A stretch of DNA of 64,000 nt from VGMA01 sp964655475 (GCA_964655475.1 CAZZMO010000001.1:186001-250000); one strand, 5' to 3'. Numbered from the stretch's first letter, positions 31,997 to 40,885 are shown. Program-made: numbers and translations. The notes: generated by a model from the sequence alone, not told the origin.

Positions 31997-32608
31997 TTGG
32001 ACTTAAAAATACCAAAAACACGTGTATACTTAGTGAGACATGCAGAAGTGGAAGGGCATGAAGTGTGGCGCTATAATGGGCAGTCAGATGTCCCGCTCAC
32101 TTCAAGAGGGTTATTGCAATACCAGGCGCTTCTTGAGAGGTTGATGCATGCAAAGATTACAGCTTGTTATACAAGTGATTTAAGTCGCTGTGTATTAGGA
32201 GCTGAAATGTTTGCAAATCACTTTCGTGTCGGTGTGATTCAGAAAGAGGCCTTGAGAGAAATCGATGTCGGGATTTGGGAGGGGATGGCTCGAGAGGAAA
32301 TCATCAACCGCTACCCAAAAGAGTGGAAAGAGCGTTTTGAGAATCCTCTCCACTACCGGGTTCCTGATGGGGAAAACCTTCTCGATGTAGCCTCTAGAGT
32401 GACTCCAGCGATGAAAGAGATTGTCGAAAAACATAGAGGAGAAGAGGTGATTGTTGTGGGACATGGTGGTGTGAATCGAATCATCTTACTGAATGCGATC
32501 AAAGCGTCTTTAGAATCTTTAGAAAATATTGCGCAAGACTACTCTGCATTGAACATTATTGATTATTACATCAACGGTCACACTGTGGTGAAGGTTTTGA
32601 ATGGATAA
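31997..32608 (+). CDS. Histidine phosphatase superfamily protein (candidate GpgP or pterin phosphatase)
   Basis: The 203-residue protein has the catalytic RHA motif (VYLVRHAEVEGHE, phospho-accepting His near residue 14), SDLSRCVLGAEMFA, LREIDVGIWEGM and the second His in VGHGGVNRII. This is the phosphoglycerate-mutase/alpha-ribazole-phosphatase branch. It starts with TTG after GGGTGAG; no ATG is available before the motif. It is the first gene of the folate operon and overlaps folB-folK by eight bases. Two jobs fit the context: dephosphorylating glucosyl-3-phosphoglycerate made by the GpgS-like protein (mycobacterial GpgP is of this superfamily), or a dihydroneopterin phosphate. Both are inferences. 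Confidence 0.85.
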   Translation: MDLKIPKTRVYLVRHAEVEGHEVWRYNGQSDVPLTSRGLLQYQALLERLMHAKITACYTSDLSRCVLGAEMFANHFRVGVIQKEALREIDVGIWEGMAREEIINRYPKEWKERFENPLHYRVPDGENLLDVASRVTPAMKEIVEKHRGEEVIVVGHGGVNRIILLNAIKASLESLENIAQDYSALNIIDYYINGHTVVKVLNG

Positions 32609-33449
32609 ATGGGATCGTATTGAACTCAAAGGGCTCCGGGTAAAAGCAATCATTGGCCTTCTAGAGGCAGAGAGAAAACTTTCCCAGCCACTCGAGTTTG
32701 ATGTGACCATTTTTGCAAACCTCCAAGAGGCTTCTCAGAGTGACAATCTTAAAGATACCATCGATTACAGCCTAATCTGCTCTCTCATTGAAAAGATTGC
32801 CTTAGAGAATCAAGATTATCTCTTAGAAAAGCTTACAGCCCGGATTGTAGATGAGATTTTAAAAATCAATAGGGTAGAAGGGGTTGAGGTCGCTGCAAAA
32901 AAATTAGATCCTCCTGTGCCGAGCCATTTACGCACATCGGGTGTAGTCATTCAAAGGATGAAGTCTATAGCTCAGAGGAAAATGCATAGAGCTATTTTAG
33001 CTCTCGGTTCCAATTTAGGGGATCGATCTCGCCATCTCAAATTCGCAATTGAAAAGCTCGGAAATGTGGTAGAAAAATCCCAAGTATTTGAAACAAAGCC
33101 TATTGGTGGACCTTCTGGGCAAGGCCATTTTTTCAATATGGTCATCGAGATCGAAACAGAGCTCGATCCATACGCCCTCTACAGGAAGTGTCAAGAGATT
33201 GAACAGTTAGCAGGAAGAGAAAGGAAAGTCCATTGGGGGCCAAGAACGCTCGATATCGACCTACTTTTCTACGATGATACCTTGATCCAAAGTCAAGATC
33301 TCATGATTCCCCATCCGAGGATCCATCAGAGGGCTTTTGTGATGGCGCCACTTGCAGAAATAGCTCCTGAACGTCTTTTACCCAACTGGAATCAAGGAGG
33401 GATACTCGCTGACATTCGACCTATAGGACCACTCTATGATCAACTCTAA
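32601..33449 (+). CDS. FolB-FolK fusion: dihydroneopterin aldolase and HPPK
   Basis: Residues 1-122 are a dihydroneopterin aldolase (IELKGLRVKAIIGLLEAER, with the KKLDPP segment near 100-105), which splits dihydroneopterin to hydroxymethylpterin. Residues 130-282 are 6-hydroxymethyl-dihydropterin pyrophosphokinase: ALGSNLGDRSRHL, GHFFNMVIEIET, and GPRTLDIDLLFYDD. The two consecutive folate steps are thus on one chain. The order and fusion resemble chlamydial FolX/folK arrangements. It overlaps the phosphatase gene by eight bases and gpgS by 14. Confidence 0.93.
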   Translation: MDKWDRIELKGLRVKAIIGLLEAERKLSQPLEFDVTIFANLQEASQSDNLKDTIDYSLICSLIEKIALENQDYLLEKLTARIVDEILKINRVEGVEVAAKKLDPPVPSHLRTSGVVIQRMKSIAQRKMHRAILALGSNLGDRSRHLKFAIEKLGNVVEKSQVFETKPIGGPSGQGHFFNMVIEIETELDPYALYRKCQEIEQLAGRERKVHWGPRTLDIDLLFYDDTLIQSQDLMIPHPRIHQRAFVMAPLAEIAPERLLPNWNQGGILADIRPIGPLYDQL

Positions 33450-34353
33450 AGCGCGTTATCGTGGGATCCGCACCTTCAACATCAGTGATTGGCAATTAGA
33501 TCTCGAAAGAGTCCATTCTTTAAAAGGGAAAACGACCATTTCAGTTTGTATCCCTTGCCAAAATGAAGAGAAGACCATTGGTTCACTCGTCAGGGAAATC
33601 AAAACACATCTGATGGATGATCATAAAATTGTCGATGAAATTCTCGTGATCAATGATCGCTCTCAAGATCAAACAGCAGAGGTTGCGGAAAAACATGGTG
33701 CTAGAGTGATTCATGTCGATGATATTCATCCCGATCTAGGGCCAGGTCATGGGAAAGGGAACGCACTCTGGGGCAGTGTAGCAGCAAGTCATGGGGAGAT
33801 CATTGTTTGGTGTGATGGAGATCTCGAAAATTTTACCTATGAATGGATCATTAAACTCTTGATACCACTTCTCATCGAACCAGAGCTTTCTTTCGTAAAG
33901 GGGTTTTACCATCGACCGATGGATTTTTCGAATGGAAAAGGGGGAGGGAGAACGACAGAGCTTGCTGCAAGACCTCTGATTTCCCTTTTTTATCCTGAGC
34001 TCAGCCCCCTCTATCAACCTCTTGCTGGAGAAGTTGCTGTTCGCCGGTCGGTTATTGAACAGGTAGAATTTGTCCAAGGATGGGGAGTTGATGTCGGTCT
34101 CCTCGTCGATGTCATGCGCCTTTATGGAGCTGCTTCCATTACTCAAGTAGACCTCGGAGTGCGCCATCACCACCACCGCCCTTTAGAGGAGCTTTCTATC
34201 CAAGCTGCTGAAATTGGCCTGACACTCATGATGCGCTCTACCGATCTTGTACTCCAAGATATTGAACCTGTCTTTCGTAGACCAGAAGGGGAAGTGGTAG
34301 AACTCAACATCCGATCAAGACCCTCTATTCATAAAATAAAAGGTAAAAAATGA
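33436..34353 (+). CDS. gpgS: Glucosyl-3-phosphoglycerate synthase-like glycosyltransferase (GT81)
   Basis: GpgS transfers glucose from a nucleotide sugar to 3-phosphoglycerate, the first step of glucosylglycerate synthesis. The 305-residue product shows the GT-A DxD as CDGDL (D127, D129), GPGHGKGNALWGSVAASHG, GGGRTTELAARPL (169-181), YQPLAGEVAVRR, GWGVDVGLLVD and the VRHHHHRPLEEL motif, which align part by part with mycobacterial GpgS. It sits between folB-folK (14-base overlap) and folP (ATGA overlap); in mycobacteria gpgS also lies beside a folP homologue. The stop and the folP start overlap by four bases. The substrate is inferred from similarity recalled by eye. Confidence 0.85.
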   Translation: MINSKARYRGIRTFNISDWQLDLERVHSLKGKTTISVCIPCQNEEKTIGSLVREIKTHLMDDHKIVDEILVINDRSQDQTAEVAEKHGARVIHVDDIHPDLGPGHGKGNALWGSVAASHGEIIVWCDGDLENFTYEWIIKLLIPLLIEPELSFVKGFYHRPMDFSNGKGGGRTTELAARPLISLFYPELSPLYQPLAGEVAVRRSVIEQVEFVQGWGVDVGLLVDVMRLYGAASITQVDLGVRHHHHRPLEELSIQAAEIGLTLMMRSTDLVLQDIEPVFRRPEGEVVELNIRSRPSIHKIKGKK

Positions 34354-35099
34354 AACTTTTTGGTGTAATCAATACCTCTCCCGATTCACTCAATAAAGAA
34401 TCGATTGTCAAGAATGGTGATGAAGCTCTGAAAAGAGGAAAATGGCTTTTAGAAAATGGTGCCGACTATCTAGATATAGGAGGGCAAGGCTCTACAGATA
34501 TTGCCACGGTTGTGACTCCAGAAGAGGAGTGGGAGAGGTTGAAAGAGATCATCCCTCTGTTGAAGACCTTTAATAGAGAGCTTTCGATTGATACTTGGAG
34601 ACCCATGGTTGCAAGAAAGGCGCTTGAGGCGGGAGCAACGATCATTAATGCAGCTGATGGTTTACAAAATGAGGAGATGATCCTTCTCGCTAGAGAAAAA
34701 AAATGTAAAGTAGTCCTCCCTTTTCTTTCAGGGCCTGATCCTCGTCATATGGAAAAAGTCCAGGGAGATCCAGTAGAGGTGTTGCTTCGTTGGTTTGATC
34801 AAGCGATTGAAAAGGGGATCAAGTTTGGGATTGCTGAGCAGCTCATTCTCGATCCTGGAACAGGGTTTGCACCCCCCAATTGGTCTTGGGAAGAAAGGTT
34901 GCCTTATCAAAGAAGGGTTTATCAAAATTTACACAAATTGAAACAGTTTCAACTACCCCTCTATGTTGCCCTTCCTTGGAGGGATACAGAGATTAACAAA
35001 GAGCTATTAAATATCATTATTGACCAAGATATCGAATATGGAAGATGCCACAGACCAGATATGGTCCGAAAGGTAGAAAACGACAGGAAAAAACGATGA
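34350..35099 (+). CDS. Dihydropteroate synthase-like protein, divergent
   Basis: The 249-residue TIM-barrel protein has the DHPS motifs GVINTSPDSL, ADYLDIGGQGSTD (canonical GGESTRPG is changed), LSIDTWRPMVARKALEAGATIINAADG (canonical INDV changed) and ILDPGTGFAPP. The usual MHM loop is replaced by VVLPFLSG and the C-terminal SRK-type motif is not evident. It could still condense hydroxymethylpterin with pABA, as context suggests, or be a FolP2-like paralogue without DHPS activity. It overlaps gpgS by four bases (ATGA) and the SDR gene by four (ATGA). The gpgS-folP pairing parallels mycobacterial folP2-gpgS. Confidence 0.88.
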   Translation: MKLFGVINTSPDSLNKESIVKNGDEALKRGKWLLENGADYLDIGGQGSTDIATVVTPEEEWERLKEIIPLLKTFNRELSIDTWRPMVARKALEAGATIINAADGLQNEEMILLAREKKCKVVLPFLSGPDPRHMEKVQGDPVEVLLRWFDQAIEKGIKFGIAEQLILDPGTGFAPPNWSWEERLPYQRRVYQNLHKLKQFQLPLYVALPWRDTEINKELLNIIIDQDIEYGRCHRPDMVRKVENDRKKR

Positions 35100-35800
35100 G
35101 TAAGTGGACTTTAATTACAGGTGGCGCCCGAAATGTTGGATCTGAAATGGCCATTCATTTGGCTGAAGAGGGGCATAATATTTTGGTCCACTACAACACG
35201 AGTGAAGCCTCTGCTCAGCAGGTCGTCAAAGAGTGCCGAGAGAGGGGAGTCAAAGCAGAGATGATCCAAGGAGATTTCTCCACGAAAAAAGGGGTTGAGC
35301 TTTTCATCCATCAGCTGCTCACCAGTTTTCCTGATATTCAGGTCCTCATCAACAATGTAGGGAACTATTTATACCGATCAGCTCTATACACAGATGTCGG
35401 GGAGTGGGAAGAGATGTTTCAATCGAATCTCTTTGTCCCTATTGCTTTGATTCAAGCGCTCATCCCATCCATCAAAGCACATGAAGGAAGTATCATCAAC
35501 ATGGGAGCCTCAGGGCTTTTCCTCAAGGCGAATTTTGCGAACACAGCTTACTTTGCAGCGAAAGCTTCTCTTCTTATATTGACGAAAACTCTCGCTAAAG
35601 AGCTTGCACCGTTTGGAGTTACCGTGAACATGGTCTCTCCAGGAGTTATAGAATCCTCGATTCAAAAAGTAGCGAATGTCCCCATGGGGCGCGATGCTCA
35701 TTTTCGAGATCTTACGAATGTAATTATCTTCTTACTCAAAGAATCAAGCCGATATATCACTGGGCAAAATATTGAGGTTGCAGGTGGTATCGGTTTATAA
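35096..35800 (+). CDS. Pteridine-reductase-like short-chain dehydrogenase
   Basis: The SDR starts MSKWTLITGGARNVG; the TGGARNVG cofactor loop lacks the third Gly of FabG-type enzymes and, with LVHYNTSEASAQ, resembles pteridine reductase PTR1 and FolM. The catalytic Ser lies in NMGASG (S139) and the YxxxK in AYFAAK (Y152, K156). The start at 35096 is coupled to the folP stop (ATGA) and removes a 17-residue extension from the long frame. In the folate operon it probably reduces a dihydropterin or dihydrofolate with NADPH. FabG-like reductase activity is the alternative. It converges with folE, overlapping by six bases. Confidence 0.88.
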   Translation: MSKWTLITGGARNVGSEMAIHLAEEGHNILVHYNTSEASAQQVVKECRERGVKAEMIQGDFSTKKGVELFIHQLLTSFPDIQVLINNVGNYLYRSALYTDVGEWEEMFQSNLFVPIALIQALIPSIKAHEGSIINMGASGLFLKANFANTAYFAAKASLLILTKTLAKELAPFGVTVNMVSPGVIESSIQKVANVPMGRDAHFRDLTNVIIFLLKESSRYITGQNIEVAGGIGL

Positions 35801-36406
35801 CTTTCGCTTGCAAAGTTGGATGAATTCATCCCTCGTTCGTTGATCGTTTAAAAAGATCCCCGATAGAGCAGAGGTGATCGTATTTGTCTGTTGTTTTTGC
35901 ACTCCTCTCACCATCATGCACATGTGATGAGCTTCAATGAGTACAGCAACCCCCATCGGATTGAGATGTCTTTGAATGGCATCTCGAATCTGGACTGTAA
36001 GCTGCTCTTGGATCTGAAGGCGTCTTGCATAGACATCGACGATTCTTGGGATTTTAGAAAGGCCAATCACTTTGTTATTCGGGATGTAGGCGATGTGAAC
36101 TTTCCCAAAAAAGGGGAGCATGTGGTGCTCACAAAGAGAGTAGAACTCGATATCCTTGATCACCACCATTTCATTGTAGTTTTGGGAAAAGATCGCAGAA
36201 GATAAGATCTCTTTCACATCTTCTTCTTGATCAGATCCCATGGTGAGAAATTCGAGGACCTTGGCGACTCTTAAGGGAGTTTTTACAAGTCCTTCCCTAG
36301 TGATATCTTCTCCGAGAAGGACTAAGATTTCTTTGATCCGCTTCGCAATACAGAGGATCTTTTCATCTTCTGTAGGGTTTTCGCAGTCACAATCAAAATC
36401 TTCCAT
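35795..36406 (-). CDS. folE: GTP cyclohydrolase I
   Basis: This zinc enzyme opens GTP to dihydroneopterin triphosphate, the first folate step. The 203-residue protein has SLCEHHMLPFFGKVHIAYIP with C92 and H95, and EAHHMCMMVRGVQK with C163, together the zinc site of type IA FolE. The start has AAGGA upstream. It converges on the folate operon, so all enzymes from GTP to dihydropteroate, plus a reductase, lie in 4.5 kb; the triphosphate phosphatase may be the histidine phosphatase at 31997. Confidence 0.96.
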   Translation of the reverse strand: MEDFDCDCENPTEDEKILCIAKRIKEILVLLGEDITREGLVKTPLRVAKVLEFLTMGSDQEEDVKEILSSAIFSQNYNEMVVIKDIEFYSLCEHHMLPFFGKVHIAYIPNNKVIGLSKIPRIVDVYARRLQIQEQLTVQIRDAIQRHLNPMGVAVLIEAHHMCMMVRGVQKQQTNTITSALSGIFLNDQRTRDEFIQLCKRKL

Positions 36407-36459
36407 ACGGTCCTTCTATTGAATTCCTTCTCAAGGACCGTTTCTTAGCCGATATTTAA

Positions 36460-37527
36460 TTAATTAGCTACATCTAAAAAAGAGGTGAGAGAGAGGCTTC
36501 CTCTGTCGAGAATATAGCTTGTAACAAGATAGGCTGGAGTCACATCAAATGCAGGGTTGTAGACAGGAGCTTTAATAGGGCTCCAGATCACCTTTCCAAA
36601 GCTGCCACTTGCCCCTCTTACTTCATCAGAGTTTCGCTCTTCAATCTTGATCGCATCGCCAATTGGGCAGCGGGGATCAATTGTTGTATAAGGTGCTACC
36701 ACGTGAAAGGGGATATTGTGATGATGAGCTAAAACTGCTAGAGAATAGGTCCCAATTTTATTCGCAAAGTCCCCATTTACTGCAATTCGGTCAGCGCCTA
36801 CTAGTACTCGATCGATTTTGCCCTCACGCATCAGTGTAGCTGCCATGTTGTCACAGATGAGAGTGTAAGGAATCCCATTTTGTTCGAGCTCCCAAGCAGT
36901 TAGCCTCCCTCCTTGAAGAAGAGGTCTTGTTTCGGTCGCATAGACGTGGATCTTCTTCCCTTGAGAGTGTGCAACCTTGATGACGCCGAGTGCTGTTCCA
37001 ACGCCAGCTGTTGCTAGACTTCCAGTATTGCAGACAGTCAGGATCCTTTCCCCATCATTGATGAGCTCAGCACCAGCTAGGGCCATCCTTTCACAAAGTG
37101 CAACATCTTCTTCGTAGATCGCTTTGGCAGCATCGATTACAGCTTCTCTGAAGTCTTCTCGAGTCTCCATGATGCTGAGGATCCGCTCCATATAGATCGA
37201 TAAATTCACCGCGGTGGGTCTCGATGCTTTTAATAGAGCTGCTTTTTGTTGAAGTTCTTCTCGACTGGATCCTCTTTCTGCAGACTGTGCGAGGGAAAGT
37301 GCAGCTGCAATTCCAATAAGCGGCGCCCCTCTCACTTTCAACGAAGTGATGATTTCGATCATCTCATCAGTTGTTTTTACATCGATCCACTCCTCTTGAT
37401 GGGGGAGTTTCTGTTGATTGAGAACGTGAAGGTCTCCATCTTGATAACAAATTGCACATCCATCTAATACGAATGCATGAATATGAGTACTCATACATAA
37501 AAGAGCACAAAGTAAAGAATAGCGCAT
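36460..37527 (-). CDS. mtnA: Methylthioribose-1-phosphate isomerase-like protein with Sec signal
   Basis: The enzyme isomerises methylthioribose-1-P to methylthioribulose-1-P in methionine salvage. Motifs are SLKVRGAPLIGIAAA, CNTGSLATAGVGTALG with the catalytic Cys (C166), and VGADRIAVNGDFANKIGT with the catalytic Asp (D246). The 355-residue sequence starts MRYSLLCALLCMSTHIHA, a typical cleavable signal before the usual enzyme N-terminus, and AGGAG lies before the ATG, so the signal is real. Export of MtnA is not known. It is ten bases downstream of the PrmA-like gene. No other salvage gene is in the window. Confidence 0.87.
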   Translation of the reverse strand: MRYSLLCALLCMSTHIHAFVLDGCAICYQDGDLHVLNQQKLPHQEEWIDVKTTDEMIEIITSLKVRGAPLIGIAAALSLAQSAERGSSREELQQKAALLKASRPTAVNLSIYMERILSIMETREDFREAVIDAAKAIYEEDVALCERMALAGAELINDGERILTVCNTGSLATAGVGTALGVIKVAHSQGKKIHVYATETRPLLQGGRLTAWELEQNGIPYTLICDNMAATLMREGKIDRVLVGADRIAVNGDFANKIGTYSLAVLAHHHNIPFHVVAPYTTIDPRCPIGDAIKIEERNSDEVRGASGSFGKVIWSPIKAPVYNPAFDVTPAYLVTSYILDRGSLSLTSFLDVAN

Positions 37528-37536
37528 GATTCACTC

Positions 37537-38109
37537 CTAAGAAGATGATATTGAGAAATTGAGCAATAATGAAAGCCACTCTTTCGAGCGCTGCTCTGCT
37601 ATAAGAGTATAGCCTTTCATCATTTGGAGGTAGCGCTTTTTCTCTTTTACGAGAAGACCGGATGTGATGAATTGGTGGGGGTGTTGCTGAAGAAAGGGGT
37701 ATTCTTCGAGAGCTATCTGCTGTTCTGATGAGATCATATTGATGCAGACAAGATCAAAGCTATCTGGGACTTGATTCATCGGGAAATCGAGATGGTTGAG
37801 GGCAAAATTTTCCCTTCCATGTGCGATCGCTTCTGGGTCGATTTCGAATGGGTAGACTGCTTTAGCGCCAAGAAGCGCTGCCGCGATCGATAAAATTCCT
37901 GATCCTGATCCAATATCGACCACAACCCGATCTTTGACGATGGGTTTTAGAAGGTCGAGAACAAGACTCGTAGTGGGGTGGGAGAGATCACCAAACCCAG
38001 GGCCTGGTTTAAGGCGTAAAGTTTTATTTTGTGTGAGGGGGATTTCAGCATACCCATTTTTATAATGGGGGACATGAATTTCCCAGATAGCAGCCCAATC
38101 AATTGTCAT
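37537..38109 (-). CDS. PrmA-like SAM methyltransferase
   Basis: The 190-residue protein has the SAM-binding VVVDIGSGSGILSIAAALLGA (about 62-82) and upstream GPGFGDLSHPTT, which matches the ribosomal-protein L11 methyltransferase motif DPG(AF)GTGTHPTT. It lacks the N-terminal targeting domain of PrmA (usual length about 290), so its substrate may be another protein. Downstream mtnA starts after ten bases on the same strand, so they are co-transcribed. The call is at family level only. Confidence 0.75.
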   Translation of the reverse strand: MTIDWAAIWEIHVPHYKNGYAEIPLTQNKTLRLKPGPGFGDLSHPTTSLVLDLLKPIVKDRVVVDIGSGSGILSIAAALLGAKAVYPFEIDPEAIAHGRENFALNHLDFPMNQVPDSFDLVCINMISSEQQIALEEYPFLQQHPHQFITSGLLVKEKKRYLQMMKGYTLIAEQRSKEWLSLLLNFSISSS

Positions 38110-38188
38110 AGTAAGCTATTTTACTGATCATTGCCTTTTTTGTCCCTTCCATGATATCATTATCTATATATCAAATTATTAGTGGTTT

Positions 38189-38611
38189 ATGAAAAATCTC
38201 TTCCTTCTACTTATAGCTAGTTTATCAATGAGCCTTCATGCAAGTGCTCCAAAAGATCCAAGCGATGTACTTGGAGAAGAGGTCCTCAAGCTTGTAGGGA
38301 AAGAAGATTTAGAAGAATTTGAGTTCGTATCAGACTTTCTTTTTAACAAAGAAATTGCCTCTTCTGAAAAAAGGCGCGTTCTCTTACCCGTTTTACAGCG
38401 CCCGAGCGATTATCCATCAGATCTCATCCTCGTCTCAGCAGGGGTCTTTCTCGTTTTAAGAGACTACGAAAAGGCATCTTTTCTTTATGCCAAAGGGATC
38501 CAAGATCCTCTAGTGGATCAGGAGATCATCAGTTTCTTTGAAAAAGAGGCTCGCCTCTCTCCAAAAGAATCTAAAGTGTGGGAAAAGGCGAAAAAGAAAG
38601 CTCTTCGCTAA
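38189..38611 (+). CDS. Exported hypothetical protein, 140 aa
   Basis: A signal peptide (MKNLFLLLIASLSMSLHASA) is followed by an alpha-helical, charged protein with VLGEEVLKLVGKEDLEEFEFVSDFLF and a segment YEKASFLYAKGIQDPLVDQEIISFF that has the look of a single TPR-like hairpin. It is 79 bases after the divergent PrmA-like gene and its stop overlaps the convergent hydrolase gene by four bases. No family is recognised. Confidence 0.65.
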   Translation: MKNLFLLLIASLSMSLHASAPKDPSDVLGEEVLKLVGKEDLEEFEFVSDFLFNKEIASSEKRRVLLPVLQRPSDYPSDLILVSAGVFLVLRDYEKASFLYAKGIQDPLVDQEIISFFEKEARLSPKESKVWEKAKKKALR

Positions 38612-39474
38612 GTTTTGCTTGGAAGAGCGTCGATCCAAGCGTAGGCATTTTTCATCACTTCAGCCCTTGCCCCTTCAGTGATCGTCATATGATCATGCCC
38701 TCTGAGTACGAGGTGCTTTTCACCAAGGCCGAGAATCGGAAGACAAGAACTAAAATTCGGAATCACATTTTCTTGATTGCCTGTATAAAACTCAAAATGG
38801 CGCGATCCTTTCGCGATAGGGCGTCTCATCTCTTCGATCAATGTTTTTGATCCCAAGGAATTGACTGTAAAATCAGAAACAATCGCAGGGTGGAAAATAG
38901 GAGAGTGCTTGTAATGTTCCATTTGTTGAGTTCCGAAAAAGATCCCAGCAAGACTTCCTACAAACATCGATACTTCTTCTTGTCTACAGAGCTCACTGAC
39001 TCTTGCAGCGATTCTCCCTCCATTCGAGACTCCGATGATGCAGACAGGTTTACCAGGGTGTGTTTTGATGTAGTCTTTGACCATGTTGGCAATAGGAACT
39101 GCAGCCTCATCCAATGGGCAATTTCCCTCATAGGGAATATAGGGGATTTTGACATCAAAGTGAGGGCGCTCTTGTTCAATCTGAGCTAAATAAGGAGCTG
39201 ACCATACAGGATGTCCAAAAAGACCTGTGGTGAAGAGGAATAACCCTTCACTGTTTTCCTTCCACTCAGGTTTTTGATCGAGAGATACATAGCTACTTGA
39301 TGGACAAAGTATGTAAGCGAGAAAGTGGGGGAGCATCGAAAAAAGGATGAAGCTGATGGCATGAAAAATACGGCATACCACATCCCATACTTTATCCCAT
39401 GTAGAGCGTAGCATCTCATCTTTTTCTAGATGCGTATTTACATAATGGTGTTCATTCAATATAGGAGCAATCAT
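38608..39474 (-). CDS. Alpha/beta hydrolase, membrane-associated
   Basis: The 288-residue protein has the nucleophile elbow GVSNGG (about residue 148) and a C-terminal GHDHMTI with the catalytic His; an acid residue lies between. A hydrophobic stretch near residues 35-55 (FHAISFILFSMLPHFLAYIL) suggests a membrane anchor. The substrate is unknown. AGAGG precedes the ATG, and the gene overlaps the amine oxidase gene by 23 bases, so it belongs to a three-gene operon with two flavoproteins upstream. Confidence 0.8.
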   Translation of the reverse strand: MIAPILNEHHYVNTHLEKDEMLRSTWDKVWDVVCRIFHAISFILFSMLPHFLAYILCPSSSYVSLDQKPEWKENSEGLFLFTTGLFGHPVWSAPYLAQIEQERPHFDVKIPYIPYEGNCPLDEAAVPIANMVKDYIKTHPGKPVCIIGVSNGGRIAARVSELCRQEEVSMFVGSLAGIFFGTQQMEHYKHSPIFHPAIVSDFTVNSLGSKTLIEEMRRPIAKGSRHFEFYTGNQENVIPNFSSCLPILGLGEKHLVLRGHDHMTITEGARAEVMKNAYAWIDALPSKT

Positions 39475-40873
39475 AATAACCTCTAAGGTTTTTGGTGAGG
39501 ATGCGGGCGATTCTTTCGCCTGATTCTAAGGCAGCCTCCATGGTTCCTGGAACATCGAATAAAATCGATGTATGCTCTCCTGCAAAAAAGAGCCTTTGAT
39601 CAATGGGTGCGAAGAGGGATTTGACCTTTTCTTCTCCCTCCATTTGGATCTCTTGCATGAGCTTTTCTTGACCAGGAGATATGTATGCATAGGTCCCTTT
39701 TGCAAAGGGATCATTGGGCCAGCTATATCCGATTGCCCCTTCGTAGCTGATGTGGAGAGCATCTCTAGCGATTTCTGGCACCTTCCATGGAAGGGGAGTC
39801 TCTTTAAATATTTGCTGGAGCATCTCCCAATCTCCTCTATAGATCTCTTCAATGGTTTCTTTAGAAAAATGGGCAGATTTTCCTGTGTAGTAGAAAGTGA
39901 AAATATCGCGGTTATTGCTCGAAAAGCATCCCATGTGATCATTGAGGCTGATCTTTCTTTCTGAAGAGGGTATGGGGAATGACTGGATGATTTTCCCATT
40001 CGATCCATACCGGATGCTTTGAATCGCTTTTAACTTTTCATCGGGGATCACTTCTGGTTCGAAGAGAATATCTTCGTAAACAGAGCAAGGGATTGCGAGG
40101 ATGAGGATATCTGCCACTACAGTTTCTTGATTTTGAAAAGAGAGAGTGTAAGAGCCATTTTGATTTTTTGAGACCTTTCTGAGGGGCATCTCTAAATGTA
40201 CATCAAGCGATTCAGCGAGCTTTTCTGCTAAGAGAGAATTTCCCCCTTCGATACTCACAAGATCTACTACTTCCTCTTGATGACAAGAGGAAATTCCCCC
40301 TAAGAGCATGTAGTAGAGAGTCGTGATATAAGTGGTGGAGAGATTCTCGACCGATCCTCCCTCATATCCGGCAAGTCTTACCGCAAGGGTGCGGTAGAGG
40401 GGATCCTCTTCTTCAAAAAAATGGAGGAGAAGCTCTTTCATATTTTGAGCCCCTTGAGATGCTTCTTCTAACTCTTGCCAAAGAGTGTCAGGGTTAGAAA
40501 ATTTCTTATTGTAATCTACTGGAGGGGAAAGAGTTCCATTTTCATAGAAGTGGTGTTGAACAGGGATAGAGTGGTGAGTGAGATCGAGTTGGAATTCATC
40601 GATGAAGCGAAGGAATGTATGTGCCTCTCCACCATCATAGATGTTCTGCCCTCCTAGTTCCACAACTGTTGAGTCAAGCCTTGCTGAAAGTACGCGGCCA
40701 CCCACTCTATTTCTTGCTTCGTAAAGAGAGACAGGAATCCCTTCTTGCTGGAGGTGATAAGCGGCGGAAAGACCTGCAAATCCTCCTCCGATCACAACTA
40801 CATTAGGTTCATTTGGGTATGCCATGAACGGTGAAAAACAGACTAGACTCTGGAAAATGAATTGACGCATCAT
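39452..40873 (-). CDS. Exported flavin amine oxidase
   Basis: The 473-residue protein begins with a signal-like MMRQFIFQSLVCFSPFMAYP, then the FAD-binding VVVIGGGFAGLSAAYHLQQEG and YEARNRVGGRV of the monoamine oxidase family, and a C-terminal FFAGEHTSILFDVPGTMEAALESGERIA. This family oxidises amines to aldehydes with H2O2 production; the substrate is unknown. AAGGA precedes the start. It is 12 bases downstream of another FAD enzyme and overlaps the hydrolase by 23 bases. Confidence 0.88.
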   Translation of the reverse strand: MMRQFIFQSLVCFSPFMAYPNEPNVVVIGGGFAGLSAAYHLQQEGIPVSLYEARNRVGGRVLSARLDSTVVELGGQNIYDGGEAHTFLRFIDEFQLDLTHHSIPVQHHFYENGTLSPPVDYNKKFSNPDTLWQELEEASQGAQNMKELLLHFFEEEDPLYRTLAVRLAGYEGGSVENLSTTYITTLYYMLLGGISSCHQEEVVDLVSIEGGNSLLAEKLAESLDVHLEMPLRKVSKNQNGSYTLSFQNQETVVADILILAIPCSVYEDILFEPEVIPDEKLKAIQSIRYGSNGKIIQSFPIPSSERKISLNDHMGCFSSNNRDIFTFYYTGKSAHFSKETIEEIYRGDWEMLQQIFKETPLPWKVPEIARDALHISYEGAIGYSWPNDPFAKGTYAYISPGQEKLMQEIQMEGEEKVKSLFAPIDQRLFFAGEHTSILFDVPGTMEAALESGERIARILTKNLRGYYDCSYIE

Positions 40874-40885
40874 AAAATGATCCTT

